Shown here: piece by piece, positions 29,600 to 38,344 of the stretch
How positions within the stretch are numbered: the stretch's first letter is position 1
How the letters are laid out: each line of letters opens with the position of its first letter
Source of the DNA: Candidatus Thiodiazotropha sp. 'RUGA'
GTDB lineage: Bacteria; Pseudomonadota; Gammaproteobacteria; Chromatiales; Chromatiaceae
Direction of reading: 5' to 3'
Assembly: GCA_016842065.1 (NCBI GenBank)
Contig: JAEPDS010000023.1
Location: 1 to 64,000, forward strand
DNA length: 64,000 bases
Notes under the pieces: model-generated
What the model was told of the DNA's origin: nothing
The model's input: only the letters and a program-made list of their open reading frames with translations
Databases searched by the model: none
Made by a program: the position numbers and the translations under genes

Positions 29600-29851
29600 T
29601 CAAACACCATGCCGTATGTAAAGTTCTTGTCGAATAGGGCATGAGCATATATGCCAACCCGCAAAAGGTTTACCGTATCCACAAAGTCTGCATCGGTCGC
29701 TGTTTGAAAGAATTACCGAGGCATTCTCGATATGGAACTCAACACGACATATTTTGAACTCTGGATCTTCAAGGCAGGCATGGCAATCATAGCATTCAAC
29801 GGCCTGATTTCGAGCGGTCTCACTAATTTCGTACAGCGAATAACTTTCCAT
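29600..29851 (-). CDS. small cysteine-rich protein, unknown
   Basis: An 83-residue soluble protein with nine cysteines in pairs: CYDCHAC, KICRVEF, CRLCGYG and ICSCP. The spacing suggests a zinc ribbon or metal site. A near-perfect ribosome site (AAGGAGG) lies 5 bases before the ATG at 29851, which is strong support for real expression. It reads toward the SBP-GGDEF gene and shares no operon. I do not recognise the family. Confidence 0.65.
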   Translation of the reverse strand: MESYSLYEISETARNQAVECYDCHACLEDPEFKICRVEFHIENASVILSNSDRCRLCGYGKPFAGWHICSCPIRQELYIRHGV

Positions 29852-30040
29852 ACTCCCTCCTTAATGCCGCAATACCTGTATCTGTAGCCTTTTCGACTTT
29901 TATAGAGAAATTTATACACGATTTCGCATTAGTGAGCATTAAAAAACGTCAATCACACTGAATAAATCACTGGATATCAGGCGCTTGTAGCGGTCTGGGG
30001 GTATGAATTACATATAAACTACCTTGCAACAATCCAGAAA

Positions 30041-30260
30041 GAATTGACTGACTTGGCGCATACGATCAGCCGCTGGATTGCCGGCTATTTGGAGTGATCA
30101 GGTAGTCTTGTCCGAGGCGTGGAAAACAGCTACCAGAACCTGAAAGATCAACACGAAGCTTCCATGAAGCTGGTACTGAATTGCCCGGGTAGCTACCGGG
30201 CTGTTAGCAAACCCAAACGAGGACACAGAACATACCCTGAAACGCAATCCGACACAGTCA
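30041..30260 (+). pseudogene. relic of an IS91-type transposase C-terminus
   Basis: The translation runs LTDLAHTISRWIAGYLE, a stop codon, then SGSLVRGVENSYQNLKDQ and YRAVSKPKRGHRTYPE. This follows the order of the C-terminal part of IS91/IS801-like transposases (IARYLERQGLLERDxENSYL, then YRIAVGPQxGRKVFTLQT). It has an in-frame stop and no N-terminal part. A second short relic of the same region is at about 47.16 kb. No other gene is supported in 29852-30432. Confidence 0.55.
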
Positions 30261-30432
30261 CCATAGGCTCCCGGAGCTGGGTTTTTGTATCTCCATTCTC
30301 AAAATGGTAGGTGCCCTGGTTGATGAGTACTAACGTGTAATAAGCATTCAAAGTACTTGTTTTTTTGTTATATTAAATAATAAATATATCTGCTGATTGA
30401 GGCTGGGGTTACAAAAATCTGGAGCTGGGTCA

Positions 30433-31335
30433 ATGTTCAGGCTGGGCCACGAAAAAATAAAATACATCATTGAGCAATTGGATCGCGCTGTAGAAAACCA
30501 CCAGATGTGGTTTCAAAATGTCAACCGTTCTCTGGCTTGTAACGTCCCATGTAAACCGGAGGATCTTATGCCGGATGCGCATCGGAACTGCGAATTTGGC
30601 AAGTGGTACTATCGATTGGCTGACGAAGTGCTTCTGCGGCACGATGGCTTCAATGCCATTGAGAAAGAACATCATCATATGCATGAGCTTGCTACGGCGT
30701 TATTGATGGAGAGTCAGCAAGCCCCCGTTTCGAATATAGATAAGTACGATCAATTTTCCAAATCCGTTGAGCATCTCCGGATGCAGATAATGAGCTTACA
30801 GCGCGAGTTGCAGGATTCCCTGTTTAACGTGGATACGCTGACAAGTGCTCGTACACGATCAGGTATGCTGACAGAGTTGCGCAGACAACATGAATTAGTA
30901 AAAAGAAGTGCGTTTACATGCAGTATCGCCATGATGGACTTTGATCACTTTAAGAATATAAACGACAGTCATGGTCACCAGGAAGGTGACATGGTATTGA
31001 AGACTGCAATCAGATACATCTTAGACAGTATCCGTCCTTTTGATATGTTATTCCGCTATGGCGGAGAAGAGTTTTTGCTTTGTTTGCCCGGTACAGATCT
31101 GGTTACAGCAAATTTTGCCATTGAGAGACTGAGGATCGGTATTGAAAATCTGACTATCTCAGGCATTACCAGAGCAGAAATGCGCGTTACGGCATCATTT
31201 GGTATGACAGCGTTATCAAATGAAATATTTATCGAAGAGTCGATACATCGTGCTGATCAGGCGCTCTATCATGCCAAAACAACAGGCAGAAATCGCCTGA
31301 TTGCCTGGGAAAACCTGGACTTTGACAAACCCTAG
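30433..31335 (+). CDS. dgcZ: zinc-regulated diguanylate cyclase, DgcZ-like (CZB-GGDEF)
   Basis: A 300-residue cytoplasmic protein. The N-terminal CZB domain has the zinc ligands in register with E. coli DgcZ: His23, Cys53 (NCEFGKWYY), His80 and His84 (HHHMHEL). The GGDEF domain has RYGGEEF with an RPFD inhibitory site. Family knowledge: zinc binding inhibits the cyclase and so represses biofilm matrix production. I chose the ATG at 30433, with GGAG 8-12 bases upstream, over the longer frame from 30397. The gene ends tail to tail with the GGDEF-EAL gene, sharing the four bases CTAG as both stop codons. Confidence 0.92.
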   Translation: MFRLGHEKIKYIIEQLDRAVENHQMWFQNVNRSLACNVPCKPEDLMPDAHRNCEFGKWYYRLADEVLLRHDGFNAIEKEHHHMHELATALLMESQQAPVSNIDKYDQFSKSVEHLRMQIMSLQRELQDSLFNVDTLTSARTRSGMLTELRRQHELVKRSAFTCSIAMMDFDHFKNINDSHGHQEGDMVLKTAIRYILDSIRPFDMLFRYGGEEFLLCLPGTDLVTANFAIERLRIGIENLTISGITRAEMRVTASFGMTALSNEIFIEESIHRADQALYHAKTTGRNRLIAWENLDFDKP

Positions 31336-33170
31336 CTCAATGCCAGAAACGACTCCAGTGGCATTGGCCGATGGAACAGGAAACCCTGGAACTGGTGGCA
31401 ACCCATCGCCACCAGTGTCTGCAGGGCCTCTGGCCGATCGATCCCTTCGGCAATCACCTGCATGTCGAAATGTCGCGCGATTGAGATAATCACCTCGACG
31501 ATGGCCTGGTCATCCGTGCTGGAATCGATATTGGCAACAAAAGCGCGATCAATCTTGACTCGATTGATAGGTAGTCTGCGAAGATAAGCAAGCGAAGAGT
31601 ATCCGGTACCGAAATCATCGATGGATATCTGTAATCCGGCCTCTCTCAGTTGTTGCATTTTATCGATTGCCTCCTCCACATTATCAAGCAGGGTCCGTTC
31701 AGTCAGTTCCAGTTCGAGCTGTTCTGCAGAGACATTCTGTTCCTTGATCGTGGTCAGGACCCGATTGACAAAATCGGGTTGATGAAACTGTTTAGCACTG
31801 AGATTGACCCCGAGCTTCGCTCCGGCAGGCCAGACAGCTTGGTCATTCAGTAACTTGATCAGTCGACAGGCTTCATTCAGTACCCATTCGCTCAGCGGCA
31901 CGATGAAACCCGATTTCTCAGCCATGGGAATGAAACTGTTCGGTAACAGCAGTCCTTTGTCCGGATGGTTCCAGCGAATCAGGGTTTCAGCACCGATAAT
32001 CCGTCCCTGCTGATCGACCTGGGGTTGCAACCAGAGCTGAAAATCACCGGACTTGAGTGCCGAGCGCATATCGTAATCCAGACTCAGACGCTGGCTGGTC
32101 TCTTCATTCAATGACGTATCATGCAGGTGAATTGTGTTGCGGCCCAGGGATTTGGCGCGACGAAGCGCCGAACGACCATGACTCAGCACAGCCTGAGGTT
32201 GCTCGGCATCAGCCATGAAAACGGTGATGCCAGCGCTGGCGGCGACGCTGACCGTACGATCATCGAGCTCGCAGGGTTGCTCAATCTGCTGTAAAAGCCA
32301 GCGGGTCAATGTCACGACACGTTCGCTGGCAGCTGATTCTTCAGTAGACAGGTCGGTGATCAGAAAACCAAATTCATCCCCATCCAGCCGGGCGGTTGCC
32401 GCCAGTTTCTCATCGGCGAGAACGATCCGCTGCGAGATCGCTCCCAGCACCGCATCCCCGATCTGATAGCCGAGAGATTCATTGATGTCACTGAAGTTAT
32501 CCAAGCCCAAATAGATGAGTGCACAACAGCCCTGACCTGCGACGTGCCTTTCACACAGTAGATTCAGCTGTTTGAGCAAATGTCTCCGATTTGGCAGTCC
32601 GGTCAGATCATCATGAAAGGCGAGGTGCTCAATACGACTTTCGGCAACCCGCCTGCGTTCCACCTCATGGGTGATCTGCTCGTGTTTGATTGCAGCTTCA
32701 CAACCCTGACGCAAACGCTCGAAAACCGGAGTCAGTGCTCCCACCAGAATATCCGGCAGCGGGGTATTGCTGCGGTCGAGTAACAGTACACCGTTGTCGG
32801 CCAGTGGATAGGCATAGACAAACTGCCGTCCAAACTGAAATACAGTCACCTCCGCTGAAGTCAACGATCCGCGGAAGAAGTCTACAATCCACTCACCGAC
32901 TTGCGGTGTATCGAGAATTTCAGCCTGGCGGTCAGCAGGCATGGCAAAAAAGACACTCTTCTCCGGTCCAGGGGTAGCTTCGGCAGGCAGTAATTCATCT
33001 TCGTCTATGCGCAGAAACAGATACGCACGGCGAACGGAAAGACGACGCAAACAGACTTTCATCAGGTGTCGAACCATCGGCACGAGTTGAGGATCGAGGC
33101 CGATATTCATCGCCAACTCATGCTGGATGGAGATCAGATTCAGCGTGTCGATCTGGCGTGAATCGTTCAT
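31332..33170 (-). CDS. GGDEF-EAL protein with degenerate cyclase site, coupled to FIST gene
   Basis: A 612-residue soluble protein: an N-terminal domain of about 165 residues not recognised, a GGDEF domain whose motif is ARLDGDEF (first Gly replaced by Asp, no RxxD inhibitory site), and an EAL domain (residues about 350-612) with ETLIRW, ELTERTLLD, DDFGTGYSSLAYL, KIDRAF and IAEGID. The cyclase part is probably inactive or regulatory while the phosphodiesterase residues are present. Its ATG overlaps the FIST stop (TGATG), so translation is coupled and the FIST protein is its likely sensor partner. Confidence 0.92.
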   Translation of the reverse strand: MNDSRQIDTLNLISIQHELAMNIGLDPQLVPMVRHLMKVCLRRLSVRRAYLFLRIDEDELLPAEATPGPEKSVFFAMPADRQAEILDTPQVGEWIVDFFRGSLTSAEVTVFQFGRQFVYAYPLADNGVLLLDRSNTPLPDILVGALTPVFERLRQGCEAAIKHEQITHEVERRRVAESRIEHLAFHDDLTGLPNRRHLLKQLNLLCERHVAGQGCCALIYLGLDNFSDINESLGYQIGDAVLGAISQRIVLADEKLAATARLDGDEFGFLITDLSTEESAASERVVTLTRWLLQQIEQPCELDDRTVSVAASAGITVFMADAEQPQAVLSHGRSALRRAKSLGRNTIHLHDTSLNEETSQRLSLDYDMRSALKSGDFQLWLQPQVDQQGRIIGAETLIRWNHPDKGLLLPNSFIPMAEKSGFIVPLSEWVLNEACRLIKLLNDQAVWPAGAKLGVNLSAKQFHQPDFVNRVLTTIKEQNVSAEQLELELTERTLLDNVEEAIDKMQQLREAGLQISIDDFGTGYSSLAYLRRLPINRVKIDRAFVANIDSSTDDQAIVEVIISIARHFDMQVIAEGIDRPEALQTLVAMGCHQFQGFLFHRPMPLESFLALS

Positions 33171-34315
33171 CAGGCCAAGCCACCAATCACGGTCGTCTTA
33201 TTCAACCACTGAATCCCCCCCTGGTGGGAGTTGGCGATCTCCCCAATGGAGAGAATGCCCAGTACCGAGACGTTGTTCGGCAGGGATTGGCGGATGATTG
33301 CCAATTCATCATCGTAGTCTTCGCCCAATACCATGCGCCGGGAGATACAGTCGATCAAAAACACATTCAAACCTGACTCCTGGCCATAGCGGGAGGAGAA
33401 TCGACCACGCAGATCAGTGGCAGCAGTGCCAGCAGCCTCCACCAGATCATGAGGGCTGGCATGCAACAGATAGACCATGGCATTGGTCGGAACGGCCCCA
33501 GCAAAAACAATGGCGTTGCCCACGCGATTGACTGGGTCGCGCACCAGAAACTCACTGTCCAGTTGAGCCATGCCAAAAGGGTAGTGATTCGCCAGCGCTG
33601 CAAACTCCTCGACCGCCACCGCACGACCCAGGTGTTGGGCGAGAATGTCCAAATAAAATGGAAAGGCTGGTTGATAGTTGATCTGCTGAATCTGGTTGTC
33701 TGAGGCGTCCGTGACGAGGAATGGGCCCTCAACAGGCTCCCAACCATGGCTGACGCTGGTCACCAGCTCCATGGTGGTGAAGAGTAATAGCGCGGCATTC
33801 GACAACAAACCACCGGTGGTGATCACGTTCGGTTGCAAAGAGAAGTCCCTATGGCCGCACCCGGCACCGATGACCTGCACATCAGGCCCGATACAGTCGT
33901 GCAGTGTTGTGACAAAATTATCCACACCCCGGGAGAGACCATCGATCACGATCAACACCCCCGAGGGATTGGGGTTTATGCTCAATATCTGCTGTATGTC
34001 CTGGTTGAGCTCCTGCTCTGACCGGTTGATGTCTGGCACCACAGCGGCCGCTGAAGTGGAGGTAAGGCCGCACACGGCAATACCATCCTCATAAACTTGA
34101 TTCTGCAGCAGTACACCAGGGACAACCACAGCCACAGCGGGAATGGCAAGTTCACGCAACAGACTTGGGAGTTGTTTGAGATCGATCTTGTTGCTACTGC
34201 CTATCAGCAGCAGAAGCCCCTTCGCGCCTTGACCGACCGCAGCCTGCAAGCTGTCTCTAAGACCCGCAACTGTGCCGCTTGCATCGAGCTGAACACTGGA
34301 AAAGACTCTGTTCAT
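33170..34315 (-). CDS. FIST-domain sensor protein
   Basis: A 381-residue soluble protein with FIST N (about residues 25-215: LLLLIGSSNKID, VIGAGCGH) and FIST C (about 220-365: FPFYLDILAQHLG, FSSRYGQESGLNVFLIDCISR, VLGILSIGEIAN) domains. Family knowledge: FIST domains are predicted small-ligand (possibly amino acid) sensors fused to or encoded with signalling proteins. It is the first gene of a two-gene unit with the GGDEF-EAL protein. The residue pattern GILSIGEIAN is the conserved end of FIST C. Confidence 0.9.
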   Translation of the reverse strand: MNRVFSSVQLDASGTVAGLRDSLQAAVGQGAKGLLLLIGSSNKIDLKQLPSLLRELAIPAVAVVVPGVLLQNQVYEDGIAVCGLTSTSAAAVVPDINRSEQELNQDIQQILSINPNPSGVLIVIDGLSRGVDNFVTTLHDCIGPDVQVIGAGCGHRDFSLQPNVITTGGLLSNAALLLFTTMELVTSVSHGWEPVEGPFLVTDASDNQIQQINYQPAFPFYLDILAQHLGRAVAVEEFAALANHYPFGMAQLDSEFLVRDPVNRVGNAIVFAGAVPTNAMVYLLHASPHDLVEAAGTAATDLRGRFSSRYGQESGLNVFLIDCISRRMVLGEDYDDELAIIRQSLPNNVSVLGILSIGEIANSHQGGIQWLNKTTVIGGLA

Positions 34316-34999
34316 TAATGTCTGCGGATTACTTGATTGTGAAGATAGAGTCTATATAAACACGTAAGGCAATGATCGCCAAGTCTTATAGTGACTGGCG
34401 GTTGTGGTCAACAGTCACCCGTTAGACTCAGTCAGAGTGTCAATAGCACCATACAATCGTGAATAGTGATTTGGGGTTTCCTCATCTCTTAATGGTCTGT
34501 TCCAGCTTCCTCCTGCCTGAGGTCTGATTTAATAAGGTTCTGCTGTTGTTTTTCCTTGGCCTGCCAGATTCCCTAAACCGAACCTTTCGGTTGAATCGAT
34601 TTTAGGTGCACTTGATACACGAGTCGCACCGGTGAGTGCTGAAACATAACTTATTGAAGTTGCTTTGGGTATCACGAGAGCGTCCAGATAGGCTTTGATA
34701 CTGTTACAGTTTGGTGTTTAAAGATTTAGTTAAGATCAAGTACTTGCAAATATATAATATATTAATAACACCTTATATGTATAAAATTAAATAATGAGAT
34801 TATTGTATGGAAATGTAATATATTTAATATTGATTAATTAGGCGTATCGGTGTTAATTAAGACGCTGTTTTTTAGACAATATTTTCGGATTGAATTGGAA
34901 TGTCGTGCTTGTGATTCTATGTTGCTGAGATATCTTGAAAGCCCGTATTAGTGCTAGATAAACACTAGTCGCCTTCACAATATAAGTGCTGGAACAGGA
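34316..34999. other. AT-rich intergenic region
   Basis: About 680 bases between the divergent FIST and MASE1-GGDEF genes, strongly AT-rich from about 34730 to 34870 (runs of AATATATTTAATATT type). It must hold the promoters of both units, but no site can be fixed by eye. No gene is supported. Confidence 0.5.
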
Positions 35000-36436
35000 A
35001 TGTATTGGACTTATATCGAAGAACGTATAACTTCAGTTGCCAATATATTTTTCAATAAGAATATATTTCTTGGCGTGCTTTCCCTAGGAGTTGTTTTTTT
35101 TGCATTCGGTCAATTTGGCTTGATGATTCAATCCAGTCAATCCGGACTTACACTCATCTGGCCTGCATCCGGTATTGCTCTCGCCACTCTCTACCTGAGT
35201 CGAATAAACATTTGGCCTGGAGTGATTCTGGGCATGATGTTATTGGCAATTTACAATAACATCCCAATGGCGGTGGCGTTATATGCTGCACTTGGTAGTG
35301 TATGTGAGGCCCTTGTCGCCATTCATCTCTATCGTCGATATACCGAAGAGACAATTGATCGTCTCGAGGGGTTGCTGGCTTTTGTTTTCTTTTGTGTATT
35401 TATTGGGCCGGTCTTCAGTGCGTCCATAGGGACCTATGCTTTTCACAAGTATCTCGATATTCAGTCGGATCCCTTCGTTACCTGGCTCTATTGGTGGCTT
35501 GGTAACAGTATTGGAATAATCACTTTTGGCGGTACTTTGATTGCCCTTGCAACCAATAAGGGAAAACGGTCATATAGGGTAGAACTGTTTGATATCTATA
35601 GAACAGTAAGAATTGTATTATTTTTTGTCGTTATTGCCATCAGCTTAAACAGTTCGGTATACCCTGATGAGCCCTTCTCCATGGTATTACTGTTTTTTTT
35701 ACTGCCTGTAGTTGCAGTAATTGCACTGCTTGGAGGTATCAATAGTGCAGCAATGGTTAACCTGACGGTTGCGATTATTTTTATAGTTGGCGGCTATCTG
35801 TTCTCCCTGGAGCACTTCAGCACGCATCATATTGGCCATCTCTACCTGCATGTTGCATTTATTGGGATTCTCTCTTTTACCAGTCTAAGTCTGGCTGCGA
35901 TCGGTAATGAAATGAGTGAAAAAGAGATCTTTCACTATAAATCCAGTCATGACAGTTTAACCGGGTTGGTCAATAGAGAATATCTACGACAACAGCTGAA
36001 ATCCGCGATTCATACAGTTACTTCGCCAAAGGCTGAACGACAGCATGCCTTGCTATTTATTGACTTGGATAAATTCAAATCTATCAACGACACAGTCGGC
36101 CATATCGGTGGAGACAGAATGTTGCAGCAACTGTCAGAGTTACTAAAGAAACATATCAGGAAACGAGATTGTGCTGCCAGATGGGGTGGAGACGAATTTG
36201 TAATATTACTATGGTACTGCCCAGTTGATCAGGCTCTACATATTGCAGAAACAATTCGCAAAGAGATAGAAGAATACGCCTTGGTAGTGGAGGAAAACCG
36301 ATATCAAGTAACAGCCAGTATTGGTCTCACTATGCTGGACAGAGAAACACGGACAGTTGATACAGCATTGGATAGAGCCGATAAAGCCAGCTATATCTCG
36401 AAAGCAAAGGGAGGTAATGTGATCACAACAAGTTAG
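35000..36436 (+). CDS. MASE1-GGDEF diguanylate cyclase
   Basis: A 478-residue membrane protein with eight or so hydrophobic helices in the first 310 residues fitting MASE1 (GLTLIWPASGIALATLYL, WLYWWLGNSIGIITFGG-like), then a GGDEF domain (about 318-478) with RWGGDEF and an RKRD inhibitory site five residues before it. Cyclase activity is likely; the MASE1 signal is unknown. The ribosome site before the ATG (GGAACAGGA) is moderate. It is divergent from the FIST unit and stands alone. Confidence 0.92.
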   Translation: MYWTYIEERITSVANIFFNKNIFLGVLSLGVVFFAFGQFGLMIQSSQSGLTLIWPASGIALATLYLSRINIWPGVILGMMLLAIYNNIPMAVALYAALGSVCEALVAIHLYRRYTEETIDRLEGLLAFVFFCVFIGPVFSASIGTYAFHKYLDIQSDPFVTWLYWWLGNSIGIITFGGTLIALATNKGKRSYRVELFDIYRTVRIVLFFVVIAISLNSSVYPDEPFSMVLLFFLLPVVAVIALLGGINSAAMVNLTVAIIFIVGGYLFSLEHFSTHHIGHLYLHVAFIGILSFTSLSLAAIGNEMSEKEIFHYKSSHDSLTGLVNREYLRQQLKSAIHTVTSPKAERQHALLFIDLDKFKSINDTVGHIGGDRMLQQLSELLKKHIRKRDCAARWGGDEFVILLWYCPVDQALHIAETIRKEIEEYALVVEENRYQVTASIGLTMLDRETRTVDTALDRADKASYISKAKGGNVITTS

Positions 36437-36862
36437 CTGGAGATAATCTGATGTAGTCTCATGTCAGCAGCAATGGACGAATTAATATCAATGGTCACAT
36501 TCTGGTATTTACCGGATATTACGGAACCTAGCATCTGTGCCTGCCAGACAAAAAGCACATTACACGCTGAATGACTAAAAAATGGATCCAAAAAGTGAGG
36601 AAAAGAATGATCTCGTTCTATGCATAATCTGGATCCTTTTTAAATGCCCAGAATGACAAATGCCAATTAACAATTGGTGCAAAAATACCACCTAAATACT
36701 GCCATTTATAGCCTCAAATGACAATCTGTCTCATTGGGTTGAGTTGCGATTGATCGCTAATCAGTCGTGGTTACTGGCCGTCCTCGCAGCACTATTGGTA
36801 ATCAATCTGCCAAACGATGGAGAACCCCTAGTATCTGTTTGGTATTATCGTGTGGGTTCCGG

Positions 36863-36892
36863 TGATCCATTCCTCGAAGCATTTCGTAGAAG
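36863..36892 (+). promoter_or_regulatory. candidate ECF (RpoE/ChrR group) promoter for the fasciclin gene
   Basis: TGATCC (36863-36868) is followed after exactly 18 bases by TAGAAG (36887-36892). The group of sigma factors paired with ChrR anti-sigmas recognises TGATC-type -35 and TA-rich -10 elements. It points at the fasciclin gene 128 bases downstream; the sigma factor itself is encoded after that gene. No other gene is supported between 36437 and 37020; an imperfect inverted repeat around TGGATCC occurs at about 36579-36640. Confidence 0.4.
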
Positions 36893-37020
36893 AAATCGAA
36901 CTCGTGCTGTTAGCCGAAGGGAGCCCTGTGAATTCAGTGATTTCTCAAGCGCGATTCGACAGGTTCAGGATGATGACTCCTCCTGGTCTTCTTCAGTCAA
37001 CAACCACTTTGAGGATCAAC

Positions 37021-37599
37021 ATGAAATCCACAAAATCGCAAACACAAACTCTGTCAGGAACCTCCGAAAATCAGATTCCTCTATCCATCATCAGCCTACT
37101 GATCATGCTGGTGTTCCTGTTAGCTACCACCTCGGCAAATGCCGGCTGGCGTAGCGGCTATTTCAAATGCGCGAAGACCGACATTATCGATGTCAGGCCA
37201 GCCACGATCACTGAGGGTGCAGTATCATTGGGTCTGACCACACTGGCGTCAGTACTGCCTATGGACGTGGCTGATCTTCTGGACAGCAGTGAGGATATCA
37301 CCCTATTTGCACCCACCAATGAGGCGTTCGCTAACATACCCGGTGATCTGCTGACTCTGATCGCCAGTGATGAAGACATCCTTACCACGGTACTGGCCTA
37401 TCACGTGGTGCCAAACAAAGTGGATCCAAGACGCGTTCGCTACATCAGAAAATACGACACGCTGGCCGGTCAGACTCTGTTTGCGAGTCGTGACAGAACA
37501 GGGCCGATGGTCAACCAGTCTGAAGTTGAATGCCAGGGATATCGGACAGCCAACGGTTTGGTCTGGGTTGTAAACAGTGTATTCCTGCCTCAATTCTAA
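37021..37599 (+). CDS. secreted fasciclin-domain protein
   Basis: A 192-residue protein: N-terminal export signal (SIISLLIMLVFLLATTSANA) and one FAS1 domain with its two conserved motifs, DITLFAPTNEAFANIP and TVLAYHVVPNKVD. Family knowledge: FAS1 proteins mediate adhesion or are stress-induced envelope proteins. The ATG at 37021 is preceded by GAGGA; the longer frame from 36850 lacks a signal at its start. It lies directly upstream of an ECF sigma / ChrR pair and behind a matching promoter, so it is a likely regulon member of that sigma factor. Confidence 0.9.
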   Translation: MKSTKSQTQTLSGTSENQIPLSIISLLIMLVFLLATTSANAGWRSGYFKCAKTDIIDVRPATITEGAVSLGLTTLASVLPMDVADLLDSSEDITLFAPTNEAFANIPGDLLTLIASDEDILTTVLAYHVVPNKVDPRRVRYIRKYDTLAGQTLFASRDRTGPMVNQSEVECQGYRTANGLVWVVNSVFLPQF

Positions 37600-37747
37600 G
37601 GTATTGATGGTGTGGCTATGGGTACTTCCCCAGGGTTACTGGGGAATAGTGCCTGAGTAAAAGCGCTAGATTAGTATGATATTACCGAATATCCATACAG
37701 CTGTGTGATTGAGTTCATTTATAAACCAGTGAGTGTACAGAGCGATC

Positions 37748-38344
37748 ATGTTGGCTGTGACCAAACTATTCAATGAATCTGAAAATATGGCAGCGATACC
37801 TGTCAGCGATACCCGAATCTGGTTGAGATCAGTGGCCGAACGTCGTGACCGGCATGCCTTTGAGCAGTTGTATGGCTATTTTGCCCCTAAGATCAAAGGT
37901 TATATGCTCAGGCAAGGTGCCGATGATGCCAGTGCGGATGACCTTGCGCAGGAAACCATGGTACAGATCTGGCGCAAGGCGAATCATTACGATCCGCAAA
38001 AGGCGGCTGTCTCGACCTGGGTTTTCAGGGTGGCCCGCAATCTGCAAATTGATCGAATGCGCAAACAAAAGTTCTACGAGTTAACGTTGGATACAGACGT
38101 TTCCTCAAATGTTGAGAATCTTCAACACGATGAACAGTTGGAAAATCATCCGGACACAGACAGATTGAAAAAACTCATTGGTGAACTACCCGAAGAGCAG
38201 ATAGACGTCGTACGGCTAGCTTTTTTCGAAGGCTTGTCACATAGCGAGGTTAGTTGCCGGTTGTCTATCCCTGTTGGTACCGTCAAATCCCGTCTGCGGC
38301 TTGCCTTCGGTAAGCTGAAAACTGGCATGGGAGAACAGATATGA
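37748..38344 (+). CDS. ECF sigma factor (RpoE/ChrR group)
   Basis: A sigma-70 family protein of about 198 residues with region 2 (FEQLYGYFAPKIKGYMLRQG, DDLAQETMVQIWRKA, STWVFRVARNLQIDRMRKQ) and region 4 (LPEEQIDVVRLAFFEGLSH, IPVGTVKSRLRLAFGKL). The FAPKIKGYML and PVGTVKSRxRLA stretches match sigma factors paired with ChrR. It overlaps the anti-sigma gene by 4 bases (ATGA), so they are co-translated. Starts at GTG 37733, ATG 37748 or ATG 37787 are all possible. Known relatives respond to singlet oxygen and organic hydroperoxides. Confidence 0.93.
   Translation: MLAVTKLFNESENMAAIPVSDTRIWLRSVAERRDRHAFEQLYGYFAPKIKGYMLRQGADDASADDLAQETMVQIWRKANHYDPQKAAVSTWVFRVARNLQIDRMRKQKFYELTLDTDVSSNVENLQHDEQLENHPDTDRLKKLIGELPEEQIDVVRLAFFEGLSHSEVSCRLSIPVGTVKSRLRLAFGKLKTGMGEQI

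Noticed and set aside
36744-37154. A 136-codon frame before the fasciclin gene
   Set aside because: It overlaps the fasciclin start in another frame, is arginine-rich and shows no domain; the fasciclin frame is far better supported.
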